From Nanobdellota archaeon (GTDB lineage Archaea > Nanobdellota > Nanobdellia > Woesearchaeales > JAUYGA01): 9,556 nucleotides of DNA. The notes under the pieces were generated by a model that was not told the origin of the DNA, ran no database searches, and saw only the letters and a program-made list of their open reading frames with translations. The DNA lies in assembly GCA_030690755.1 (NCBI GenBank), contig JAUYGA010000139.1, forward strand, positions 1 to 9,556. The letters are read 5' to 3'. Below, piece by piece: positions 1-5,448 of this stretch. A program made the position numbers and the translations under genes. Numbering within the stretch: the first letter of the stretch is position 1; every line of letters begins with the position of its first letter.

Positions 1-384
1 TGCTATCTCTCTTAAGTCTTTTAGTGTCCTTTCAGCATCTTCGCTTAACTCATCCACTAGATTTCTTAGATTGCTGACTCGCAAGATGTATCGGTTTTTT
101 TCCACTGCGACAAATCCAGAATCAGTCAGTTTGTTTATGTGGTGTATTACTGTTGCTCTTGAGAGTTTAAGTCTTGCAGCTATCTCATCGCTTGATATTG
201 GTTCTTGTTTTTTTGCTGCTCTTATCAGTTCTATAAAGACGCGGAAACATGATTTGTCTTTGTCCCTTAGATTGAACAGGCCTAGTGATGTGCCAAACCA
301 TTGGAGATCATTATTTACATTTCTTTCGTTTGGTTTTTCACTTCGGATTATGGTTATTCTTTGGTATCTGTTTCTGATTATCAT
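1..384 (-). CDS. Winged helix-turn-helix transcriptional regulator, C-terminus cut by window edge
   Basis: Translating the minus strand from ATG at 384 gives 128 open codons to position 1, so the protein continues beyond the window. Residues 62-101 read as a winged helix-turn-helix: a first helix (DEIAARL, 66-72), a turn, a recognition helix (SRATVIHHINKLTDSG, 75-90) and a beta wing (FVAVEKNRYIL, 91-101), as in ArsR/MarR-like archaeal regulators. A charged helix follows (NLVDELSEDAERTLKDL), probably for dimerisation. The start is supported by AAGGA a few bases upstream and by a TATA element about 65 bp upstream. It is divergent from, and shares its control region with, the grpE-dnaK operon. 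By analogy with archaeal heat-shock repressors (Phr, HSR1) it may repress that operon and itself; that role is inferred from position only. Wing-HTH identity is fairly sure, target unproven. Confidence 0.85.
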   Translation of the reverse strand, partial: MIIRNRYQRITIIRSEKPNERNVNNDLQWFGTSLGLFNLRDKDKSCFRVFIELIRAAKKQEPISSDEIAARLKLSRATVIHHINKLTDSGFVAVEKNRYILRVSNLRNLVDELSEDAERTLKDLREIA

Positions 385-447
385 ATTTTTTCCTTATTTG
401 TTTCTTTGAATTCCGCTGAACTGTTTAAAGACGATTATTCCGGGAGA

Positions 448-464
448 TTATATAAACTTTTCTA
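448..464 (-). promoter_or_regulatory. BRE/TATA promoter of the divergent wHTH gene
   Basis: Read on the minus strand this is TAGAAAAG followed by TTTATATAA, a purine-rich BRE plus a TATA box. Archaeal initiation about 25 bases downstream would fall near position 425, leaving a leader of about 40 bases that contains the AAGGA site of the regulator gene. The sequence is partly symmetric and could also be read on the plus strand, but the plus-strand BRE is poorer. Confidence 0.5.
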
Positions 465-469
465 TTTGA

Positions 470-487
470 AACCGAAAGATATATAAA
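470..487 (+). promoter_or_regulatory. BRE/TATA promoter of the grpE-dnaK operon
   Basis: AACCGAAAGATATATAAA combines a purine-rich BRE (CGAAAG) with the TATA box ATATATAAA at 479-487. The expected start point, 25-27 bases from the box centre, is about 508-512. The element matches the promoter at 5371-5388 at 17 of 18 positions, which strengthens both calls. Confidence 0.65.
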
Positions 488-510
488 CATGTTGATATAA
501 CCTGCATTCT

Positions 511-527
511 GTTGATTTAAAGTCAAC
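511..527. promoter_or_regulatory. Operator-like 17-bp near-palindrome at the predicted transcription start
   Basis: GTTGATTTAAAGTCAAC pairs with itself at every position except one T/G pair, around a central A. It begins where transcription from the 479-487 TATA box should start, the position used by archaeal heat-shock repressors that block RNA polymerase recruitment. The motif TGTTGAT also occurs at 490-496, exactly 20 bp (about two helical turns) upstream of its copy at 510-516. A regulator site is the simplest reading. The same arms could form a small hairpin at the mRNA 5' end. Confidence 0.45.
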
Positions 528-545
528 GAAAGTAAGGGGGTTGAA

Positions 546-617
546 ATGTCACTTTTAAGGTCGAATATTGACTCTAACACTCAACAGGATATTCAATTGT
601 GTGATGTGAAACAATGA
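546..617 (+). CDS. Possible 23-residue leader peptide coupled to grpE
   Basis: ATG at 546 follows a GGGGG tract (536-540) with five bases between, the same arrangement as at the secreted-protein gene starting at 5490. The frame encodes 23 residues (begins MSLLRSNIDSN) and stops at TGA 615-617, which overlaps the grpE ATG as ATGA. grpE itself has no clear ribosome binding site, so ribosomes reading this ORF could supply grpE translation by coupling. The peptide has no recognisable motif. It may act only as a translated leader, or be a chance ORF downstream of a site used otherwise; conservation in relatives would decide. Confidence 0.4.
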   Translation: MSLLRSNIDSNTQQDIQLCDVKQ

Positions 618-1231
618 AAAAAGAAAAGCAAGCAAAACATCAGGAACATAAAAATCAGGAAAAAACTGAAACTGAAAAGAATGAAGATTTGACAGAAGTA
701 ACAGCTGTATTGGATGAATTAGAGAAGTATGATGATCTAACTCATAGTAGCAGCAGTGATGACAAAATAAAAGACCTGACAAACGATCTTCAAAGGCTTC
801 AGGCAGAATTTGAAAACTACAAGAAACGATCAGAAAAAGAAAATAGGAAAGTAAGCCTGCTTGGGAAAATGGAACTCATCAAAAGCATCTTGCCTGTCCT
901 TGACACGTTTGAGGTTGCTCTAAAATCAGCTAATGAACTGTCAAACAAATCTCCAAACAATAATTGCATTAGTCATAACAGTAATAACTCTGGTTTTGAA
1001 CTGATTAATGCGCAGCTGCTAAAGATACTAAATTCAGAAGGCCTATCTGAAATAAAAACAAAATGCAAATTCAATCCAGAAATTCATGAAGCAGTAATGC
1101 AACAGAAAAGTGAAGATTTTGCTGATGAAGAGATTGTTGAAGTGCTTCAGAAAGGATATGAATTCAATGGTTTTGTTATCAGGCCAGCCAAAGTGAAAAT
1201 AAATCTCTGTCCAGAAAAGAATGATGCATGA
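614..1231 (+). CDS. grpE: GrpE, nucleotide exchange factor of DnaK
   Basis: GrpE works as a cytoplasmic dimer that opens the DnaK nucleotide cleft, releasing ADP so that ATP can bind and substrate leave. The 205-residue product has the family order: a charged disordered N-terminus (1-50), a long dimerising helix (about 51-90, DLQRLQAEFENYKKRSEKE), a helical bundle, and the C-terminal beta domain with the signature FNPEIHEAVMQ (153-163), EEIVEVLQKGYEFNG (172-186) and VIRPAKVKI (188-196). An Asn/Ser-rich insert at about 111-127 (NKSPNNNCISHNSNNS) sits between helices and probably forms a loop. Length is normal for the family. The start lies in an ATGA overlap with a short upstream ORF, and its own Shine-Dalgarno site is weak. 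Its stop overlaps the next ATG at 1228, so it belongs to an operon with the YkgJ-type gene and dnaK. Confidence 0.95.
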   Translation: MKKEKQAKHQEHKNQEKTETEKNEDLTEVTAVLDELEKYDDLTHSSSSDDKIKDLTNDLQRLQAEFENYKKRSEKENRKVSLLGKMELIKSILPVLDTFEVALKSANELSNKSPNNNCISHNSNNSGFELINAQLLKILNSEGLSEIKTKCKFNPEIHEAVMQQKSEDFADEEIVEVLQKGYEFNGFVIRPAKVKINLCPEKNDA

Positions 1232-1842
1232 TCAAAAAGGAAAATAAAATGACTGCAATTTCAAGAAAAACCCCTGCAGAGAATGTGATTGCATTAGTCA
1301 AATGCAACAAATGCGGAAAGTGCTGCAGCCTAGACTCATGCTATATTTTCGAAGACGAACTAAAAAGAATCGCAGACTTTTTAGGAATAACCGAAGAAAA
1401 ACTGAAAAAAAAATGTCTTGTTGAATCAGAAAAATTCAACACAAAAGCATTCAAAGTCAAAACAGTTTCATTTTCAAAGCCTTTCGGGCCTTGCATGTTT
1501 TTCAATAAAAGGAAAAAAGAATGCTCGATACATTCAGTCAAGCCGACGCATTGCAGGATTGGAAATCCTTGCATGAATCATGGCGAGGCTGTTTCAATAT
1601 GGTTCACATTAAATTATTTTGTCAATGAGAAAGATCCTGAATCAATAAGGCAATGGAACCTATACCTGAAATCGCATCCTACAATTCAGGGAGGCGAACT
1701 GAAAGATTTGATTCCTGATGCAAAAAAACTTCAGAAAATTTTGAGTTATGAGATTTTGACAATACAGGATCTTGAGAAGTATGATGAGTATTATTCGAAA
1801 ATAAGTAAATCAAAAATTCAATCAAAAATTCAAAAAAAATAA
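1228..1842 (+). CDS. YkgJ-family (UPF0153-like) cysteine-cluster protein
   Basis: The 204-residue product carries the YkgJ hallmark CNKCGKCC (residues 26-33), then C38, C89 (FGPCMF), C99, and the motif CSIHSVKPTHCR with C99 and C109, followed by C115. Family members are thought to bind zinc or an iron-sulfur cluster through these cysteines; their biochemical role is mostly unknown. The C-terminus (about 185-204) is a lysine-rich tail. The ATG at 1228 overlaps the grpE stop (ATGA) and is used here. An in-frame ATG at 1249 has AAGGA (1237-1241) seven bases upstream and could be the true start; the eight-codon difference lies before the conserved part. The gene lies between grpE and dnaK on the same strand, which suggests co-expression with the chaperones. 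Any functional link to protein folding or redox stress is inference. Confidence 0.85.
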   Translation: MIKKENKMTAISRKTPAENVIALVKCNKCGKCCSLDSCYIFEDELKRIADFLGITEEKLKKKCLVESEKFNTKAFKVKTVSFSKPFGPCMFFNKRKKECSIHSVKPTHCRIGNPCMNHGEAVSIWFTLNYFVNEKDPESIRQWNLYLKSHPTIQGGELKDLIPDAKKLQKILSYEILTIQDLEKYDEYYSKISKSKIQSKIQKK

Positions 1843-1922
1843 ATAAAAAAAATCACAATCCAAATCTGCGGCATAAAATGCGCGCGCGTCAAACTTAAAA
1901 GATAAGGATATAGGAGGAAAAA
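1843..1922 (+). promoter_or_regulatory. dnaK upstream spacer with strong ribosome binding site
   Basis: The 80-bp gap before dnaK ends with AGGAGG (1912-1917) five bases before ATG 1923, the best Shine-Dalgarno site in the window, consistent with high DnaK output. It also holds an alternating purine-pyrimidine run ending in (CG)4 at 1878-1889, next to the short inverted repeat GCAT-AAA-ATGC (1871-1881). CATAAAAT at 1872-1879 could be a weak internal TATA box, but no good BRE precedes it, so read-through from the grpE promoter is the default. Confidence 0.5.
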
Positions 1923-3905
1923 ATGGCAAGTAAAAAAACTGAAACAAAAAATCAGACAAAAACAGAAAAAATTATTGGTATAGACCTTGGAACATCAAAC
2001 AGCGCAGCTGCTGTCCTTGAAGCGGGCAGACCTACGATAGTTCCTAGCGCTGAAGGCTCGACAATTGCTGGAAAAACTGTTCCATCAGTTGTTGCGTTCA
2101 CAAAAGCAGGCCAGATACTAGTCGGAGAACCTGCAAGAAGGCAGGCAATAACTAATCCTGATAATACAATCCAGGCAGTAAAAAGAAAGATGGGAACAAA
2201 CCACAAATACAAGATGTTTGGTAAGGAATACACTCCTCAACAGATATCTGCTTCAATACTTCAGAAAATAAAAAGGGATGCAGAAGAATTTCTAGGAACA
2301 AAAGTTGAGAAGGCAGTAATAACTGTTCCTGCATATTTTGACGACAATCAAAGGCAGGCAACAAAAGACGCTGGAAAAATCGCTGGTTTGGAAGTTGTAA
2401 GAATAATCAATGAGCCGACTGCAGCAGCGCTTGCTTTTGGAATAGACAAAGCAGACAAAGACTATAAGATTCTTGTTTTTGATTTGGGTGGAGGAACACT
2501 TGACGTTACAGTGATGGAATTCGGCGACGGTGTTTTTGAAGTCAAATCCACAAGCGGAGATACTCAACTTGGCGGAACAGACATGGATAAAACATTGATA
2601 GACTATCTGGTTTCAGAATTCAAAAAAACAGACGGCCTAGACTTATCAAAAGACAGTATGGCAATGCAAAGGCTCCGAGAAGCTGCAGAAAAAGCAAAAA
2701 TTGAGCTATCTACAACATTTGAGACAGAAATTAATTTGCCTTATCTGACCGCAGATAAAGAAGGGCCAAAACATTTTACTTTCAAGTTGAATAGGTCAAT
2801 GCTTGAGCAGTTGATTGATCCGCTTATAAAAAAATGCGTAAAGCCGCTTCAGCAGGCGCTTGATGATGCAGGCTTAAAGCCAAAAGAAGTTGATAAGATA
2901 ATTTTGGTAGGCGGGCCAACAAGAATGCCGATTGTCAGGAAATTTGTCGAAGATTTCATCGGCAAAAAAGCAGAGCATGGCGTTGACCCGATGGAATGCG
3001 TAGCGATGGGCGCTGCAATACAGGCAGGTGTTCTTGCTGGAGAAGTAAAAGATGTTTTGCTTCTTGATGTCACGCCTCTTTCGCTTGGAATAGAGACTCT
3101 TGGCGGAGTATTCACAAAACTAATAGACAGAAATACAACAATCCCGACAAAGAAAAGCCAGATATTCTCAACAGCTGCAGACAACCAGCATGCAGTAACT
3201 ATACAATCTTACCAAGGAGAGAGAGCAATGGCTATTGACAACAAATTGCTTGGACGCTTTGATCTAGTTGGAATACCTCCTGCGCCTCGAGGGGTACCTC
3301 AGATTGAAGTCACATTTGATATCGACGCAAATGGTATTGTAAGCGTTTCTGCAAAGGATCTTGGCACAGGCAAAGAACAGTCAATCAAGATAACTGCCTC
3401 TCAGAAACTTGATGATGCAGAGATAGAAAAAATGAGAAAGCTTGCAGAAGAGCATGCAGATGAAGATAAGAAACGACGTGAAGAGATTGAAATCTTCAAT
3501 GAGGCAGACACAATACTATATACATCTGAGAAATTGCTCAAGGATTATGAAGGCAAAGTTGGCGAAGAAAGCATAAAGAAAATCAAAGATGAAATCGAAG
3601 AGTTGCGCAAATTGTCTAATGAAGAGCCAAAAAATGCAGAAGCAATGAAGAAAAAGATGGAAGAGATAAACCAGCTTTTACAGCAGGCATCAACAGAGCT
3701 TTACCAAAAAGCAACGAAGGACCAGGCGGATATGAACTCTGCAGGAATGGGTGGCGGTCCAAACGGACCTGAGTTTGTAAATCCTGACGACTTGCCTGAT
3801 GAAGAGATCAATGATGAAAAGCCGAAGAAAAAAGGCAAGGTTGTTGACGCGGATTTCAGCGAAGAAAAGACTGAAAAAAAGAAGTCTGCAAAGAAAAAGA
3901 AATAA
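1923..3905 (+). CDS. dnaK: DnaK, Hsp70 molecular chaperone
   Basis: This is the ATP-driven cytoplasmic chaperone that binds exposed hydrophobic peptides, with DnaJ stimulating hydrolysis and GrpE exchanging nucleotide. The 660-residue product is full length. The nucleotide-binding domain shows IGIDLGTSNS (18-27), NEPTAAAL (163-170), DLGGGTLDV (187-195) and LVGGPTRMP (328-336). The conserved linker DVLLLD (377-382) leads to PLSLGIET (385-392) and the peptide-binding and lid domains, and the tail has the bacterial-type VVDADF motif (640-645). A 16-residue disordered head (MASKKTETKN...) precedes the ATPase core, and the protein ends in a lysine-rich stretch (about 651-660) in place of a eukaryotic EEVD end. 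The segment after VKRKMG lacks the roughly 25-residue insert of Gram-negative DnaK, as in Gram-positive and archaeal forms. AGGAGG precedes the start. Confidence 0.98.
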   Translation: MASKKTETKNQTKTEKIIGIDLGTSNSAAAVLEAGRPTIVPSAEGSTIAGKTVPSVVAFTKAGQILVGEPARRQAITNPDNTIQAVKRKMGTNHKYKMFGKEYTPQQISASILQKIKRDAEEFLGTKVEKAVITVPAYFDDNQRQATKDAGKIAGLEVVRIINEPTAAALAFGIDKADKDYKILVFDLGGGTLDVTVMEFGDGVFEVKSTSGDTQLGGTDMDKTLIDYLVSEFKKTDGLDLSKDSMAMQRLREAAEKAKIELSTTFETEINLPYLTADKEGPKHFTFKLNRSMLEQLIDPLIKKCVKPLQQALDDAGLKPKEVDKIILVGGPTRMPIVRKFVEDFIGKKAEHGVDPMECVAMGAAIQAGVLAGEVKDVLLLDVTPLSLGIETLGGVFTKLIDRNTTIPTKKSQIFSTAADNQHAVTIQSYQGERAMAIDNKLLGRFDLVGIPPAPRGVPQIEVTFDIDANGIVSVSAKDLGTGKEQSIKITASQKLDDAEIEKMRKLAEEHADEDKKRREEIEIFNEADTILYTSEKLLKDYEGKVGEESIKKIKDEIEELRKLSNEEPKNAEAMKKKMEEINQLLQQASTELYQKATKDQADMNSAGMGGGPNGPEFVNPDDLPDEEINDEKPKKKGKVVDADFSEEKTEKKKSAKKKK

Positions 3906-3918
3906 ATTAAAACTGTTG

Positions 3919-4086
3919 ATGTGTGCATAGCATCATAAGGTCAAAATTCCTTAATCAAAACAATTGACGAGCGTTGCAGGGGGTTGTATCCATTTCGTGG
4001 AGAGGGACCGAGTAAAACGAGTGTCCCTCACTAACGCGGGCTCCTCAAGGGTGCAACCCTGAGTTGAGAAGATGCTATGCACATAT
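3919..4086 (+). ncRNA. Candidate structured RNA between dnaK and dnaJ (family not recognised)
   Basis: Positions 3919-3934 pair with 4071-4086 over 16 bp (13 perfect, TGTGCATAGCATC against GATGCTATGCACA, then one G-U and two A-T pairs). Inside this are further complementary arms: TAAGG 3936-3940 with CCTTA 3949-3953; GCGTT 3971-3975 with AACGC 4033-4037; TCCA 3989-3992 with TGGA 3998-4001; GAGGGAC 4002-4008 with GTCCCTC 4023-4029; and CTCA(A)GGGT 4044-4052 with ACCCTGAG 4056-4063. The core is visibly richer in G and C than the flanking genes, typical of structured RNA in AT-rich genomes. I cannot match it to RNase P, SRP, 5S, tRNA or a known riboswitch. The strand is assigned from the flanking genes; it could be processed from the dnaK transcript. 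A small inverted-repeat mobile element is the main alternative, though no clear target duplication is seen. Confidence 0.55.
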
Positions 4087-4093
4087 ATATTTT

Positions 4094-4110
4094 GGAAAGA
4101 ATTTTAAATA
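4094..4110 (+). promoter_or_regulatory. BRE/TATA promoter of dnaJ, probably giving a leaderless mRNA
   Basis: GGAAAGA (4094-4100) followed by ATTTTAAATA (4101-4110) resembles the GAAAGA-plus-TATA pattern at the other two promoters in the window. Start-point spacing of about 25 bases from the box centre lands at the dnaJ ATG (4131). No Shine-Dalgarno sequence precedes that ATG, which fits a leaderless message. Confidence 0.5.
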
Positions 4111-4130
4111 ACAATCGAAAGTTTGCGCTT

Positions 4131-5234
4131 ATGGCAGAAAAAGACTATTATAAGATTTTAGGAATAGGAAGAAACGCTTCAAAGGAAGAAATAAAGAAAG
4201 CTTACAAAGCGTTAGCTAAAAAATATCATCCAGATGTCAGTAAAGAGACTAATGCTGAAGAAAAATTCAAGGAAGCAAGCGAAGCTTTCAGAGTTCTGGC
4301 AGATGATAAGGCTCGCGCTCATTTTGATAAGTTCGGCAGCGCTGATTTCTCAAAGATGGATGCTTCTAATTTTGACTTTGATTTTGAAGGTTTTGATTTT
4401 GATTTCGGAGATTTGTTTGAAGGTTTCTTTGGCGGCGGAAAAAGAAGGTCCCATAGAGGCGCAGATTTGCAGTATCATATGGAGATAACTCTTGAAGAGG
4501 CTGCTTTTGGCGCTGAAAAAAAATTCACAGTCGAAAAGAAAGAGCTTTGTGAAAAATGCGACGGCACAGGCGCTGAAAATAAATCTGGTGTTACAAGATG
4601 TTCTGAGTGCAATGGCGCAGGTTATATCAAAAGATTGCAAAGAACTCCTTTCGGTATTTCATTATCAACAACAATGCCGTGCAGAAAATGCAGCGGCAGC
4701 GGAACAATAATTGAAAAGCCATGCAAGAAATGCAGAGGTCTTGGGAAACTTGATGTTGAGAAAACAATAAATGTGAAAATTCCTGCAGGTATAGAAACCG
4801 GTTCGAGCATAAGGATGGAAGGAGCAGGAGAACCTGGCATGAGCGGCAGGCATAATGGCAATCTTTATGTGACTTTTATCATTAAGCAGCATGACACTTT
4901 TGTAAGGGAAGGAAATGATTTGAAATGCGAAGTTCCTATTTCTTTTGTGACAGCAGTTCTTGGCGGCGAGATTGAAGTTCCGATTTTGAAAGGTACAGCA
5001 AAATTAAAGATTCCTGCAGGGACGCAATCAAACACAATTTTCAGGATGCGCGGAAAAGGAATCCCTTACCTTAATAGGTATGCTGTCGGCGACCAATATG
5101 TTTCTGTTGTTGTTCATGTTCCAGAAAATCTTACAAAAAAACAAAGAGAGCTTCTTGAAGAATTTGAGATGGAAGGCGGCGGAAAAGTTGAGAAGCGCAA
5201 GGGTTTTTTCAGCCGGATAAAAGATGCGATATGA
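4131..5234 (+). CDS. dnaJ: DnaJ, type I Hsp40 co-chaperone
   Basis: DnaJ delivers substrates to DnaK and triggers its ATPase through the J domain. The 367-residue product starts with the J domain (YYKILGIGRNASKEEIKKAY) carrying HPD at 33-35. The usual Gly/Phe linker is replaced by an Asp/Phe-rich repeat (FDFDFEGFDFDFGDLFEGFF, 81-100) and a short GGGK. The zinc domain has all four CxxCxGxG motifs: 140-147 CEKCDGTG, 157-164 CSECNGAG, 184-191 CRKCSGSG and 198-205 CKKCRGLG. The two C-terminal beta domains follow, ending with the dimerisation segment. An in-frame ATG at 4077 would add 18 non-conserved residues overlapping the RNA structure and the promoter, so the ATG at 4131, directly before the conserved AEKDYYKILG, is preferred. 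It lies 225 bp after dnaK and appears to have its own promoter. Confidence 0.96.
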   Translation: MAEKDYYKILGIGRNASKEEIKKAYKALAKKYHPDVSKETNAEEKFKEASEAFRVLADDKARAHFDKFGSADFSKMDASNFDFDFEGFDFDFGDLFEGFFGGGKRRSHRGADLQYHMEITLEEAAFGAEKKFTVEKKELCEKCDGTGAENKSGVTRCSECNGAGYIKRLQRTPFGISLSTTMPCRKCSGSGTIIEKPCKKCRGLGKLDVEKTINVKIPAGIETGSSIRMEGAGEPGMSGRHNGNLYVTFIIKQHDTFVREGNDLKCEVPISFVTAVLGGEIEVPILKGTAKLKIPAGTQSNTIFRMRGKGIPYLNRYAVGDQYVSVVVHVPENLTKKQRELLEEFEMEGGGKVEKRKGFFSRIKDAI

Positions 5235-5267
5235 ATTTGTGGCAGACTATAATATCAATAATACATC

Positions 5268-5295
5268 AGATTAGATACAATAGATTAGATACAAT
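5268..5295. repeat. Tandem duplication of a 14-bp unit
   Basis: AGATTAGATACAAT occurs twice back to back (5268-5281 and 5282-5295) just after the dnaJ stop codon. The copies are identical. With two copies only, a replication-slippage origin is likely; no protein-binding role is evident. Confidence 0.9.
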
Positions 5296-5300
5296 ATAAG

Positions 5301-5345
5301 TAGGGTTGCTTGGATGATGATGTCTTTGCATCAATAAAACCTCTA
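5301..5345 (+). terminator. Stem-loop in the dnaJ 3' region, possible terminator or RNA element
   Basis: TAGGGTT (5301-5307) pairs with AACC-T-CTA (5338-5345) over seven base pairs with one bulged T. Inside, TGATG (5318-5322) pairs with CATCA (5329-5333) around the loop TCTTTG. No T-run follows directly, so it is not a canonical terminator. It could stabilise or end the dnaJ transcript, or be a chance fold. Confidence 0.3.
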
Positions 5346-5370
5346 TCTTCTGTAACTGCTTAGTGATAAT

Positions 5371-5388
5371 AACCGAAAGATTTATAAA
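5371..5388 (+). promoter_or_regulatory. BRE/TATA promoter of the surface-protein operon
   Basis: AACCGAAAGATTTATAAA has a BRE (CGAAAG) and a TATA box (TTTATAAA, 5381-5388). It differs from the grpE promoter at 470-487 by one base. Transcription should begin near 5410, giving a 5' leader of about 80 bases before the ATG at 5490. Confidence 0.7.
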
Positions 5389-5448
5389 TGCCAGCGTTTT
5401 TCCAAGGTTTTAGATAAAAAGTTGGGTGGATTTACATATATTAATTTC

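Noticed and set aside
71..409. Plus-strand ORF of 112 codons at the left end
   Set aside because: It is antisense to the wHTH gene, has hydrophobic low-complexity content typical of a shadow frame, and the minus-strand translation has a clear wHTH pattern, ribosome site and promoter.
555..3928. Minus-strand ORFs over grpE, the YkgJ-type gene and dnaK (for example 1952-2233 and 2849-3184)
   Set aside because: All are opposite strongly conserved genes and have no motifs or ribosome sites of their own.
3919..4086. Assigning the structured spacer to RNase P, SRP RNA, 5S rRNA or a split tRNA
   Set aside because: AGGGTGCAA at 4048-4056 resembles one RNase P conserved block, but no counterpart of the ACAGAA-type 3' block or the GGAAAGTC-type 5' block is visible. 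There is no SRP GGAAGG-AGCA core, no 5S pattern and no acceptor/T-arm pair.
3919..4086. MITE or IS remnant bounded by 16-bp inverted repeats
   Set aside because: No clear target duplication flanks it and the inside is a nested set of paired arms, so RNA is favoured. Not excluded without a copy-number search.
4077..4130. Earlier dnaJ start at ATG 4077
   Set aside because: It adds 18 non-conserved residues, overlaps the closing helix of the RNA candidate and the TATA box; the J domain begins right after ATG 4131.
5268..5295. Start of a CRISPR array
   Set aside because: Only two contiguous 14-bp copies with no spacers; no Cas gene nearby.
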